NCBI RefSeq assembly: GCF_000005505.3
Contig: NC_016133.3
Span: 7,626,001 to 7,690,000 of the forward strand
Length of the DNA stretch: 64,000 nt
Reading direction: 5' to 3'
DNA from: Brachypodium distachyon
Taxonomy: Eukaryota; Streptophyta; Magnoliopsida; Poales; Poaceae
The notes beneath the pieces are model-generated. The model had not been told where the DNA came from and searched no databases. It worked only from the letters and a program-made list of their open reading frames with translations. Position 1 is the first letter of the stretch, and each line of letters opens with the position of its first letter. The position numbers and the translations under genes were made by a program. Below are positions 45,069 through 63,517 of this stretch, piece after piece.

Positions 45069-48000
45069 ATGGCCGCCGGCGAGCCCCCCAGGTAGCCCCT
45101 CCTCCTCTCCCCCCCCCCCCCCCCCGCGCCGGCGGCGCCGCCTCCATGGCCGGCGAGCTCCGATTCTCGACCCCGAAGCTTCCCTCTCCCTCCCGATCTC
45201 TCTCGCCGGCCTCCAATTTCTCTCTGAAGTTCCCCAATTTCAAATTTTTGAGCTCCGCGGCCGCCAGCCAAAATCCGGCCTCCTCGTCGTCGCCCGGAAC
45301 TTCCCTCTCGCTTGCGAGCTCTCTCTCCCTCCCGATCTTTCTCGCCGGCCTCCAATTTCTCTCCGAATGTCTCTAATTTAAAATTTTTAGTTAGCTCCGG
45401 TTAATTAACACCTTAATCCCCTTGTCAATGATTAGGCTAACTATTTTGTTTTGCTTGTTTTCTTGTGTATTGTGTTGTAGATCGAAGGACCGTTCTTGGA
45501 TGTACGCCAAGAAAAGAATCAATGCTCGATGGATAACCGAATGGACGGTCTTTTTTGGAGTCGCGAAAGGTGATATGGAACGAAAAGAACTTTTGATGAT
45601 GCGTTGTCCATGTCGCAAATGTGAAAACACATGCATGATGAAGCCTGAAGATGCTCAGATGCACGTGCTGGCATCGGGTTTTGTGTAAGGTTATTTTTGC
45701 TGGACTTGTCACGGGAAGGATGCGGTTGATGTCGGTAGCGGTAGCGAAGATGATGTCCTGCGGTATGATCTAGCGAATGATTCCGAGGAAGAAACAAGGG
45801 TCGATGAGGAGGCTAATGTGGAAGGTGAAGGAGCTCCACGTGGCAGGATTGCCGAAATGCTAGATGACCTGTACCTACGGGACCAGCTGGAGGACCACAA
45901 AGATGAGACAAAGTTTGCTCAGTTCAAAAAATTGTTGGAGGACGCAAACACACCCTTGTATGATGGAGCTGACGAAGAAAACAACGTGCTCGAAGTGACG
46001 CTCGAACTTTTGAGGCTGAAGGCAGCATCATGCTGGTCAGACAAGGGTTTCACGAACTTGTTGAGTTACCTTGCTTCGGTTTTTCCACAGCCAAACAAAT
46101 TGCCCAAGAGCACATACGAGGCGGAGAATATTACATGCCCGCTCGGATTAGATTGCGTGAAACATCATTCATGTCCAAACGACTACATGGTATACATTGG
46201 AGAGTATGAGAACCATGAGAGCTGCCACATATGCGGTGCATCGAGATACAAGAAGAAAAACGCCAGAGCTGGCGAAGACGATGGGGAAGAAGTGATGAAG
46301 GGCAGGCCGGCGAAGACTGTCTGGTATCTTACGGCAGGTGGCCGAGTTTAGCGTTGGATGCAGAACGTTAAGGACGCGAGGTATCTCGTCCATCACGATC
46401 CGGCACAGGCTGCATTTGATCCTGACGGGCACTACCGTGTGGAGGAAGCTGGGGTCCTAAGACACCCTGCCGATGGGACTCAGTGGAGGAACTTCGACAC
46501 GGCATTTCCGGATTTTGGGGCAGAGCCCAGAAACCTGAGGCTCGGTCTCAGCACTGACGGGATAAATCCTTTCGGAAACATGAACAACAAGCACAGCACA
46601 TGGCCAATGATCTTGTTTGTCTACAATCTTCCTCCATGGTTAATCATGAAGAGAAAGTACATCCACATGTGCATGCTCATACAGGGTCCAAAGCAGCCAG
46701 GAGCTGACCTAAATGTGTATCTGCAGCTAGTGAAGGATGAGCTGAAGCAGCTTTGGAACGGAGGGAGTACTTCACGATGAGAGCACCGCTTCTGACCTGC
46801 GTGCATGACTACCCCGCGAATGGAAATACTTCATGCCAGGTGACACATGGGTACAATGCCTGTACAAAGTGCGGGGAAAACACGACATCGGAGAAGTTGC
46901 CCGCTTCATCCAAAAATGTTTACATGGGCCACCGAAAGTGGTTGAATGCTAAAGACCCTTGGAGGGATGACAAGGAAAGGTTCAATGGGAAGACGGAGCA
47001 CGGGACAGCGTCGAAGGAGAAGTCTGGTATGCAAATCCTCGAAATTGTGAACGATCTTGAGGTTGTCCCCGGAAAGATTGCTGCGAAGAAATATAAGGAA
47101 CTTGAAGGCGTCGTGTGGAAAAGGAGGTCCGTATTCTGGGACCTGGAGTACTGGGCACATTTAGAATGTCGCCACAGCATAGATGTCATGCACGTGGAGA
47201 AAAATGTATGCGACAACATGCTAGGGTTGCAGATGAACATTACAGAGAAGACGAAAGATGGACCCAATACACGCAAGGACCTGGAACTCATGTCTATCAG
47301 GAATGAGTGTTGGAGCAAAGATCAAGTGTCGGCAGCCGACAAGAATGGTTTCATGACGGTGACCACGCGGTGTCGTTTTGCATGTTACAACCTGTACAAA
47401 GACGAGTTGCACAGGATGTGCTAGTGCCTGCAAGGCATTAAAGTCCCATCAAACTACTCGTCGAGCATCAAGCATCTAGTTGACATGAAGAGTCACAAGC
47501 TACTGGCATGAAGTCTCACGATAACCATGTCATACTCACTCAGTTACTTCCAGTCGCAATCAGAGGTATCATGGAGCCGCACGTCAGGGAGACAATCATG
47601 AAGCTTTCTGACTTCTTTGAGAGCATCTCGCAGAAGTCAATCACTGTTAGACGATGCCAGATACTGAAGGATAGTATGATACAGATTCTGTGCGAGCTCG
47701 AGATGTTCTTCCCTCCATCATTCTTCGATATCATGGTCCATCTAATGATCCGCTCTAGGGCCCTCGTTCCTGCATAACATGTATGGCCCTGAACGATACA
47801 ATGGGGTTCTGAAGCGGTACGTTCGTAACAGATCACGTCTGGAAGGTAGCATCGTGGAAGGCTTTAGGGCAGAAGAGTGCATCGAGTTCTGCACGGATTG
47901 GTTGGCCGATCAGAAATCAATAGGTGTTCCCGAATCACGGCACAAGGGCAAACTCGATGGCGAAGGTGGCCTTGGACATACATACCTTAATGTCTATGGA

Positions 48001-48830
48001 AGAGGAAGGGAAGCTGACTTTGAAAGACCACATTTGGTTGTGTTGCAAACTGTCGATTGCTGCCGGGCTTATCAGGAAATGCACATGGAACAACTGCGAA
48101 ATGAAAACCCTAAAAGAGGAGAAGTCTGGATCGACTGGGAGCACAGTAAAACATTCGCACCATGGCTAAAGAATTATTGGTACGGCAGGGAGACGACCAA
48201 TGTATCAGAAGAGACGGTTGCATGTTTGTCACGGGAACCTACTTACCACGTCTCTACTTGGCAATCATATGCGATCAATGGTTATAACTTCTACACTGCA
48301 TCTCAGGACCGTAAAAGCACGTATCAAAATAGTGGTGTAGTCATGACTTCTGAGACTGCAACCGACGACAATAGCAAAACCAAAGCGTTCTTTGGCGTTA
48401 TCGAGGAGATCTAGGAATTGGAGTACTCGATCACAAAGATCCCAATGTTCCGTGTAAGATGGACCAGAGGTGACAAAGAAGAAAGTCACAGGTTCATAAC
48501 GATGGTGCTACCTCCTGAGATCCCTCGTGAACAAGTTGACGTGAGAAAAATCCCGGCAAGAGAGGAACCATGAGTCTTTGCTAAACAATGCAAGCAGGTT
48601 TTCTACACAGACGACCCGGCAAATAAAGGCCGCGTCTTAGTAAGAAGAGGGAAAAGAAGCATTGTTGGAGTGGACGGAGTTACTTCACAAGAAGACTACG
48701 AAGGTTTCCATGATCCGACGACCGCCGCAGATGACGAAGAAGCGGAACGCACGATATTAACGAGAAAAAGGAGAGGGAAAGAAGGGATGGGAGCGAGAGC
48801 GAGAAAATACCACAAAAACCCTACATCAGA
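45069..48830 (+). pseudogene. CACTA TNP2 transposase, broken
   Basis: Short exon 1 (45069-45091, MAAGEPP), intron 45092-45480 with acceptor tgttgtag, then the transposase-associated domain DRSWMYAKK...CPCRKC (45487-45690). TNP2 core: PLGLDCVKHHSCPNDYMVY, HICGASRYK, GLSTDGINPFGNMNNKHS, FTMRAPLLTCVHDYPANG, ECRHSIDVMHVEKNVCDN. The DUF4218-like (HNMYGPERYNGVLKRYVRN) and DUF4216-like parts follow. In-frame stops: 45686-45688, 46349-46351, 47422-47424, 48412-48414 and about 48571. Frame changes near 46765, 47505 and 47755. TNP2 cuts and joins the element ends. This copy cannot. Confidence 0.9.
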
Positions 48831-49200
48831 AGCAGTTCTGCGAGGAGTCAAGTTATCACATTGTAAAAATGTACTCATACTGAATCTTAATGCAAACTTT
48901 GTACTAAGTGAAATTATGTGTGATCCATGTACTTTTGTGTATGCATGTGATGAATTTTTTGAATTTAGTTTAGCACAAATACTAGAGAAATGCATGAATT
49001 TATTCATCAAACTTTAAATACATGAATTCCATGATGTTCAAATACTAGAGAAATGTGTGATCGATGTACTTTTGTGTATGCATGTTAGTACATGGCTTTG
49101 TCAGTCCCAAAAATTCAAATTTAGCAAAAAACAAACACTCAAAAGAACGGGTTTTAAATTTTTTAAACGTTCCTATAATTTAAATTGGTACAAAGCTCAA
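48830..49200. other. Between the two CACTA genes
   Basis: AT-rich 3' region of the transposase. 'atactagagaaatg(c/t)(a/g)tga' and 'gtacttttgtgtatgcatg' each occur twice (48928-49085). Confidence 0.5.
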
Positions 49201-49204
49201 TAAG

Positions 49205-49430
49205 GATGGTCACTCATCGGTAACGGTCACATGGTTACTCGCCCGTTACTGATGAGTATATGCACACATCAGTAACGGGCGGGTAACAAGGCGACCATTA
49301 CTAATGTTCTGTTGGGCATTGCTCACTTGAGCACATCAGTGGCGGTCGCATTGTAACCCGACCGTTACTGATGAGTGACGGAACATCAGTAACGGTCGTC
49401 ACCCTTATCCGCTCGTTACTGATGATACTT
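49205..49430. repeat. Internal third cluster of CACTA subterminal-type repeats
   Basis: CATCAGTAACGGGCGGG, CCGTTACTGATGAG, CATCAGTGGCGGTC and variants, about eight copies in both orientations, identical in kind to the two end clusters. The cluster is followed at once by a TATA box (GGGTATATAAAGG, 49432-49444) and the second gene. No terminal CACTG sequence is seen here. Confidence 0.8.
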
Positions 49431-49431
49431 G

Positions 49432-49444
49432 GGTATATAAAGGA
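49432..49444 (+). promoter_or_regulatory. TATA box of the second CACTA gene
   Basis: GGGTATATAAAGG directly after the internal repeat cluster. It predicts transcription into the GC-rich first exon at about 49470-49990. Confidence 0.7.
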
Positions 49445-49523
49445 ACACTTAGAAATTTTTTAGGGTTATTCCGCCCGCGCGTCCTCAGAACACCGAGCGA
49501 CCAGCAGTGGGCTAACCCTAGCT

Positions 49524-52500
49524 TTGGCGAAGCCCTGGCCGACTTTTTCGCCGCCGCCGCCAACGTGCCCGAGCCCGCCGCCTCGCGTCGAGCACCGCCA
49601 CCCCGCCGTCCTCGCCTCGTCCTCGTCGTCGACCCCACGCCCGCCGCCCCGCGTCGAGCGCCTGAGCCCGACGAGCCCAAGCCCGACGCCCTCCGGCCGC
49701 CTCTTCCCCGCCACCCCGCCGTCGTCGACCCCGAGCCCGAGCCCGAGCCCGCGTCCTCGTCCCCGGGCCAGAGCGATGCCACCTCCTCTGCCTCCGACGC
49801 CCGAGCGCTCGAACCCCAGGCGCCTGCCGCCAAGCCCCGACGAGCGCCCCGGCCCCGAGCCCGACGCCCTCCGGCCGCCTCCTCTTCCCCGCCGTCCTCC
49901 GAGCCCGACGAGCGCCTCCGAGCCTGCCGCCGCCTCCTTTGCCTCCGACGACCGGTTCGATTTCTTGCCGCCTCCTCTGCCAAATTAGGATTAACTGAAT
50001 TAGGGTTAGGGTTAACCCAAAATTGCTCTTGTTAGGATTAGCAAATTAGTTGCTGTTAATTTAGCAAATTAGTTGCTGTTAAGTTAGCAAATTAGTTGTT
50101 GTTAGGGTTAGGGTTAGGGTTCGGTTGCTATATAAGTTGGCAAATTATGACACTCCTGATCCATATAGACTCACGTCCTGTCTTATATGATAACAGGAAA
50201 ATGTGCACAGATGGGAGGAGAGCAAGAGGTCAGAAACCTTCGATAACTCCATGCAGAGCAAGAGGTGGGAGTTGGCTGTGACCGTCGGCTTGCAAAAGAC
50301 GGAGCACACGGGCCGTGTTCTAGGAGAAGGCGAAGGGGCCTGCTGGGATGATTATTTCCTGCCTGCTCCGAAGCGAAGTAGGGTCCAGAAAAAGCTTCCC
50401 GCTTTTTCTGAGATAATAGAACAAGCTAAGGCGGAGGCGCGAGAGCAGGCATCTATCATGTCTCAAGAGGTGTCGCGGGAATATGCAGTGCAAGCCGTCC
50501 ATCATTTGGTGTCGGCATTGGCCAAAGACCACCCCGCCCTTGGCGCCATACTCGGGGGAGGAGTGGAAGGTTTGAGGAACCTCCTTCCTCCTCTTCCTCC
50601 TCTTCCCCCGCGAAAGAGCACCCCGCTGAAGAGGAGCGTTGCCTCCGACACACGTATGGACGAAGATGACACCTACACCCCAGGTTACAGCCCGGCTCCT
50701 AGCATGGACAACCCCCCCGCTAGCCAACCTTCCTCAAGCAAGGGCATCCAGGATAACGATCCGAGCGACAACATCCTTGTAAGCAATCTTTTCAAACTCT
50801 TTTTCACTCCTTACCTTCATGAATAAAGATCTTACACACATATGCCTTCTTATTGTTACGCGTAGGCACCGGTGAAGTGTCGTATCCACGTTGACAAGCC
50901 TGGAAAGCCTTTAGGCGCCATTGGCCGCCTGATGCCCAGACAATCACCGCCACTGGTGCACGGCATTCTCATGAACGATGCACAAGTGAGTGTGATGGTG
51001 GACTCCGTTGTCGAGGAGCATCGGGATTATGCTATCCCGCTACCTCCGGAGGAAGGCGTGGAAATCCTAGGCGGTTGTCCAAACTACTGGATTATGTGGC
51101 CTAGGAGCTTGGTATCTCTCTACAACCAGCGCTGACCCTCTATGACTCCATCTCCCTCCGCCCACAAAGGTGCTTCTCATTCGCCGCTCGGCCTTTCCCG
51201 TAGGATACTTCCTCCTGTCGATGCCGGCGGAGATGAAGAGCGGGCAATGTCGATGCCTGCTCAGCTCAAAGATAGTCAGACCACAGGATCGGCACAGGCT
51301 GGAAGCGTCCCTCCCACCTTCTCTCTCTTGGGTGCCGCTGAGTCCATGGGTGGCCGCAAGATCGATGACAAGTACAAGGCAGAGGAGCAGAAGGCATGGG
51401 ACAGTAAGAAGAGGCATAAAAAGAGGGGGCGTGGCGGCAAGACCATCAAGGAGTCCTCCAATGTCACTCAAGATGAGATGCACCATGTGCCTGACATAAC
51501 TGGAGTCTGGGAGGACAATAGGCCTGACATTCTCATCAAGAACCCATATCAAGGCCAGAGATTTGAAGACGAATCCTATTTCGTGGCTAGGGAGTTCGAC
51601 CGGGTGCTTCTTTACTATCCTGGAAGAGCGATGGTCACCGGAGATTCCCTGCGTCCCGTGTCCAGAGAGATGCAAGAGCTTCATCAGTTCTACATGCAAG
51701 CATCAGCTGGTTCTCAACAGCATATCCAACAGATCAATGTTAGAATCCCAAAAGACTATGGCTTCTTTGACCAAGAAACCGGGAAGATTCAGAAACGTCC
51801 TATCACCTTTGGTGTGGAGTTCAACGAACTGTTCCACCTCTTCAACCGCCAAAAGCTTGATATCAACCTCTTAAGGCTGTGGTCTGCCTACCAAATAAGA
51901 GAACTGCGGCGATTGAAGGTAAAAAAAGTAGCCATTCTAGACCCCACGATGTTCAACTACGGTGACATCGGTCTTGAGCCAGAAAAGGATGCCTCAAGAA
52001 CCATGGCATCTAAATACTTGGTGGCATGTCTCGAGAAATACGCGGACGACGACTTCATCCTATTCTTCCTTAATTTGGAGTAAGTTCAATTTTATATATG
52101 GAACCGTTTGTTTTTTCTAATTCAGTCTTTCTTATACACCCTTAGATACTAAAGTTTGTTTCTTTTGAAAACAGAGACCATTGGGTGACAATACTCATTT
52201 GTTTGTCTTGGTCCGCGGTGTACTACCTCGATTCACTACTTCCGAAGAAGGGTTTTCGAGGTAGGTTCTGGAAACCTATCAAATCACTCATTAACACTGC
52301 CTGGAAAGTGACAAACAAGAGAAAACTAGCTGGTAAAGGCTATAAAGACGAGCCTCACCACAACCACAGGTTCCCTTGCCAGCAACAGCCGCCCGGCAGT
52401 GTGTTATGTGGCTACTACTGATATCACATACTTATGGAGAATGCCAGCATGTTCAAACCTGAGTGGAAGGGGTCAGTCGCGGCGATGGAAGAGTACTGGT

Positions 52501-52655
52501 GGCCCCGAATGACAATGGGACACCGACCTAAATGGGTCGTCTATAACATTCAAAGGGAGTTCGCCCATCTCATAAACAATAAGGTCATCAAGCCTAGTGG
52601 GGACTTCTTCAAACGTGTGGAACAAGTCGTGTCTAGGGTTCACCCACGACAATAG
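49524..52655 (+). pseudogene. Second CACTA gene: C48 (Ulp1-like) peptidase protein, broken
   Basis: A GC-rich Pro/Arg-rich first part (49524-49990; reading frame uncertain) is followed by a conserved segment around 50200-50778 (KLPAFSEIIEQAKAEAREQ; Pro-rich). Intron 50779-50865, exon from 50866 (APVKCRIHVDKPGKPLG), in-frame TGA at 51133-51135, then a long exon to 52079, intron 52080-52174, and the last exon. The C-terminal peptidase shows the Ulp1 catalytic pattern: His in DHWVTIL (52178), Asp in YYLDSLLP, Gln in QQQPPGSV and Cys in VLCGYY. A TGA at 52419-52421 follows directly, and the rest (MENASMFKPEW...) ends at 52655. The role in transposition is unknown. Confidence 0.8.
50038..50106 (+). 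repeat. Three tandem copies of a 23-bp unit
   Basis: ttagcaaattagttgctgtt plus three bases, at 50038, 50061 and 50084, followed by four GTTAGG-type repeats (50101-50122). Confidence 0.85.
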
Positions 52656-52970
52656 ATTCAAGCTTGAAATGAGATACATTTGTATTCTTTATATGCTTCC
52701 ATCAAATTTTGACACTTTGTAATTATGCTTTTATGGAATTTTGACACTTTGTAATCAATGTCGTGAAGTGAGATATATTTGTATTCTTTATATGCTTTAA
52801 ATGATGCGGCTTATATACATTTGTATGCTTTAAATGATGTGATGTGCTGTGCTGTGATGTGATGCGGCTTTATATGTATTTTTCTGTGATGAGATACATT
52901 TTTCTATGCTGTATATATTATTCTGTGTATTTTCTGTAGTTTTAATTATTTTTTAAATACCGAAAATGTA
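52656..52970. other. CACTA 3' region before the right subterminal repeats
   Basis: 'gagatacatttgtattctttatatgctt' occurs twice (52671, 52770), with 'ttgacactttgtaat' at 52708 and 52740 and 'gatgtg' runs near 52836. Non-coding. Confidence 0.55.
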
Positions 52971-52971
52971 T

Positions 52972-53160
52972 CAGTGTCGGTCGCTCGGCCTACACTGTTG
53001 TGGAAAACCGACCGTTACTGATGATATATACATCAGTAACGGTCGGATAGGAGCGACCGCCATCAGTGGAGGTCGCGGCGACCGTTACTGATGATGGTAC
53101 ATCACGAAGTTAGTAGCGACGGCCCCGACCGTTAGTGATGCTGTTTTTCGACCGTTACTG
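52972..53160. repeat. CACTA right subterminal repeat cluster
   Basis: Copies of CATCAGTAACGGTC and GACCGTTACTGATG in both orientations up to the terminal repeat ending at 53181. Confidence 0.85.
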
Positions 53161-53184
53161 ATAAGCCTTTCTGTAGCAGTGATC

Positions 53185-54733
53185 GACCGTACGGATATAT
53201 TTTTTGTTGAAAATCTGCTTAATTTGCTTGAGAGTGCAGAGTGGAGGAAGTCATATACAGGGTTCGACACATTCCCAAGCCTCTGTCCAACATGAAATTG
53301 CCAAGAGATGGCATGCAAATTTTTACTCTACAGTAGTAATCAAACTTAACAAATTGGCTGCATACACGGTGTGATGATCCATGCAGTTAGCGACTTGCTG
53401 TCGCCACTCAGCAGCTAGCAGTCACCGCGTCCCGACATCACGACAGCCGCGGGTGATGTCCCAGCCGGCCTATAGCAGAGCGACAGCACATTCATCCTCC
53501 GGCTCTCGGCTGTTGTGTTTGTGTGATGATTCTGGAAAGGCGCCAGCAGATCGCTTACGACAAAAGGTAGGAGTACATTCTACAAAAGGAAACCAGAGAC
53601 TGACATCCTCCAAACCGGACAGATGAGATGCTGGTTGATTAGACACTGCCATGGCTCAGTGCTCAGTAACAGGAGACTTAGCGTTGATGGAAGAAGCGAT
53701 CGTTGCGTGCAATCACCTGTGCCATGCATGACGACAATACAATAGGATAATCCTAATTTGGCATTTGGAAAAAAGAGAGGGAAGAAAAGGATAATGCAGT
53801 TGTGTCTGTGTCACACGGCATTCTCGTCCACTGCAAATATGCATTGTAGTAAATGACAATGTATGATTGGCCTTGTCTGAATCCTTCGAGACTAGCACTG
53901 CGGTTGCCGCTTATCGCACTCTTTTCTTTCATTCTTTTTGCCAGTGCAATTGCAGTTTCTCGATCACCTGATAGTCCTCCTAAATGAGCTCAGCTTCCAT
54001 TCATTGTTTCCATCCGATCATCCAATGCGCCCGATGTGTGTTCCACCATACGCATAGGTTATTCCCATCTGAACATTTCTCCAACTAATTTGCCGAGCTA
54101 GAAAAACAACTAGGAGTATTATGTTCGGGGCCCCAGCCGCCAGGGTCTATTGGTTCCAATATCACAAGCAGGAAAACAATCATGAGCAGGTGCTGAATTG
54201 ACTACTTTCTCCATCCAACAAAAGATATCCCAAGTTTGTCAAAACAGCAGCTAAAGGTGGCAAAACTTTTAAATGACGCAATATAGTGCCGCTATAGATT
54301 GCTTTAGCACCTATTTTTCGGATGGCACTAAATGGCTTCTCTCGCTATTTAAAAACTTTGCCACACCGTGCACTAACCACAAAATGCTCCAGTACCACTG
54401 GTAACAAATAAGCACCAAATTATGAATTACTAATAGAATTCAATCCAACGATACCATCATTTATATCTATGACCATGCGAAGCAGGTGGTAACACTGTTC
54501 ATGTCCAACTGTTTCTGTGCCTTGTCTTTCTCATTTCATCTTTACTAACCAATACGGTCGCAACACAGGTAATTTATATGCCTCATAATGCATTGACGGA
54601 CTATAAAAGTGCACCCACGTCATAATGCTAATGTATCCCATAATTACTAGTTGTCCAGCATATAATGGGGGTACGGAATGGTTTCTTTGATATCTCGCAT
54701 GACGATGAACAGGATGCAAGCCACCAAGCTGAT
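53185..54733. other. Intergenic; 3' flank of the synthase gene
   Basis: No gene or element was recognised. The 3' UTR of the minus-strand synthase should occupy part of 54450-54733. Confidence 0.35.
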
Positions 54734-61339
<6,606 letters not shown>

Positions 61340-61370
61340 TGATCCTGTTCCTCTTTGAAGTTCCCAGCCT

Positions 61371-61531
61371 CTGAACCAAAGGAACACCATGCAGATTTTA
61401 AGCAACCGACACCATAATAAACGGAAAGGAAAAGAAGCGGAGGTGCTATGAATACAAGTGGCTTCCGTGTGCGGGGGGTTAGGGTAGGGTTCCGGAAGCT
61501 TCCAGGAGCTCCTCGGGGGTACGGTACTGAC
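61371..61531 (-). other. 5'-UTR intron of the synthase gene
   Basis: Minus-strand donor CCACCCAG|GTCAGT at 61532/61531 and acceptor CTTTGGTTCAG at 61371-61381. Removing it excludes the upstream in-frame ATGs near 61390 and 61405 and supports the start at 61339. Confidence 0.7.
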
Positions 61532-61559
61532 CTGGGTGGGAGTGGAGAAGCGAAGCGGG

Positions 61560-63460
61560 GCGAGGAGGAGGAGGCAGGGGCGGCGTGAGGGCAGGAGAAA
61601 TAGGGGAGAGGAAGAGGGAGTGCTCCGGCGGTGGCTTCTCTGCTACTCCTCTTTCCCTCTCTCTCCTCTTTCTTTCCTTTCTTTTCCTTCCTGGAATATG
61701 TGCTTCTATTTTTGACGCTTTGGGGAGAAAGGGAAGAGATGGTAAATTGACACGTGAAAGGAAAAGGTGAGCCGTTTGCTGTGGGCGCGTTGGCCGAGCC
61801 TCAGCGGCCGGGATTAGAGTTACGTGTGGTGGGCTAGGTTTAGTTTGGAGAGTTGGGCTTGGGCCAAATTCTCAGTATTTTGTTCTCAAATCGGGCTATC
61901 TGGGCTGTTCGGGACCGGAAACCAAAGCCCGAATAACCTGAAATGAAAATGAAATGATCCTTAAAAAAAACGAATAACCTGAAATGAATTCGGGTTTTCA
62001 TATTAGCACCCGAAAATGCTGTTCGGTTCCGGGCTACCGGTTTTTTGGGTTCAGGGTCGGGTTTTTCGGATTTCGGGTATCGTGTTTTGTGCCCAGCCTG
62101 GCAAGAGCCCTCTAATAACAAATAGGTGGGCTCGCTATGTCAAAACCTAAAAACAACTTTGGGGGTTGATGACTCGATAAGAATAACATCATCCATGTCG
62201 CTCGTCCCAAATCACATTTGGGCTTCCTCGTTCATGAAAGCAAGATAGAAGATTTCTTTTTTTTTTCGAGCGGCAAGATAGAAGATAGAAGATCTCTATC
62301 CATGGCAAAATGCTTTGTTGCAAAAAATTTGATTGCCAATGAAAATCTAGCCATCTCTCACAGATTTTTGGTCAAGTGTGGGCCAGAACTGTAGGCCAAA
62401 AAATTGGCAAGCCAACTTTTGTCAAGATTTTGAAGAAATGAAACTCACCAATGATGTAAGAGAGGGGGATGGGACTTGGACGAGTTGTGAAGAAATAACC
62501 TATTTTAAAAGAGCCTCAAAATCCAACCATTATGACACTGCACAGATACTGGTAGCACTGCTCTGGTACTGCAAGGCAACATCAATCTATTTTACCCCTT
62601 GCGGTACCAGCCCGGTTGTACTACTTGGGAGGAACGGTAGTACTGACCATAGTACAAACCATCACAATGGAGTACATCTAATCGACCTAAGTCACTTTTT
62701 ATTAATTAGGAAAGCTCCTACAATATGCTATGCCCTCCCACTGAGACCGGCGGGCTTTGTGAATTGTGTCATCTTACTTGAAAAAAAAATCTGAGATCAA
62801 AACTAGTCAAAACCATTCAAATCCAGGAGAGGGACCAAATGTGTACAATTTCGATTTCAGTGAACATTTATAGACTTTGCTGCCAATTGAGGAATAAAAT
62901 ACATTTTTTTCTTTATATATTGTTCATATGTTTTCAAGTATTCAATCTAATTATCTTTACTAAAAAGTGGTAACCTGTGAACCATTATTCTATGGTTATG
63001 ATTACGATCAATGCTCTCTAGAAGTCGACAGTTCTATCATGTACCAACATGGCAACATTGGTCCACAAGCACAATGAAGGACAAACATTGCTACACATAT
63101 TTGTCAAACAGGAAAGAATAGCCAGAAGTCTTTAGGTTTAGGATGAAGAAATGGTCAGTTACAATTACAAAGATTTTTCAACAACAACTAAGCCTTTTGT
63201 CCCAAGCAATATGGGGTAGGCTAGATACAAAACCCAAACAGAAATTACAGATATTTTTATATTTTGAATTGTGTGGTACGAATACGATGCTGAATGCTTG
63301 TAATAGATGCATTCCGTGTACCATGAAAGGACCATGTACAGACAGCAAAACCAATTACACATTTTTTTTCACGGAGAAATATACAATGAATTATACATGA
63401 TATAAATCGCAAAGGCTTCTAACCAAGCGATGTACCTATGTACAGCATCCAATCTAAATT
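61560..63460. other. Region between synthase promoter and CNGC 3' end
   Basis: 61532-61700 is the GC/CT-rich promoter side and leader of the synthase. Apart from the element at 61868-62100 nothing was recognised. 'caagatagaagat' occurs twice at 62240-62290. 63370-63517 is probably CNGC 3' UTR. Confidence 0.35.
61868..62100. mobile_element. Decayed hAT-like element with GGTTTTTTCGG-type arms
   Basis: The right end GTGCCCAGCCTG (inverted CAGGCTGGGCAC) resembles the CAGGGTGGGCAT ends at 2383 and 9170. The arms contain mirrored 'cgggc(t/c)atctggg', 'cccgaataacctgaaatgaa' (twice) and 'gggtttttcgg'. The left end is not resolved. Confidence 0.4.
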
Positions 63461-63517
63461 GACCCGAGTTGTTACAACTTAGAAGTAGATGAGGTGCAGG
63501 AGCAGGGCATGGAGAAA

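Larger units (their letters stand above)
44694..53181 (+). mobile_element. Complete 8.5-kb CACTA element (CACTG-type ends), decayed
   Basis: The right end inverted is CACTGCTACAGAAAGGCTTAT. The left end reads TACTGCTAAAAAAAGGTTTAT, with the outermost C changed to T and few other differences. ATC stands on both sides (44691-44693 and 53182-53184), the 3-bp duplication of CACTA elements. CATCAGTAACGGTC-type repeats fill both subterminal zones and also an internal zone at 49205-49430. Two plus-strand genes lie inside: a TNP2 transposase and a C48-peptidase-containing gene. Both are broken, so the element is not autonomous now. Confidence 0.93.

Noticed and set aside
50101..50122. Telomere-like TTAGGG repeats
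   Set aside because: Plant telomeres are TTTAGGG. Here it is a short GTTAGG run in the leader of a CACTA gene.
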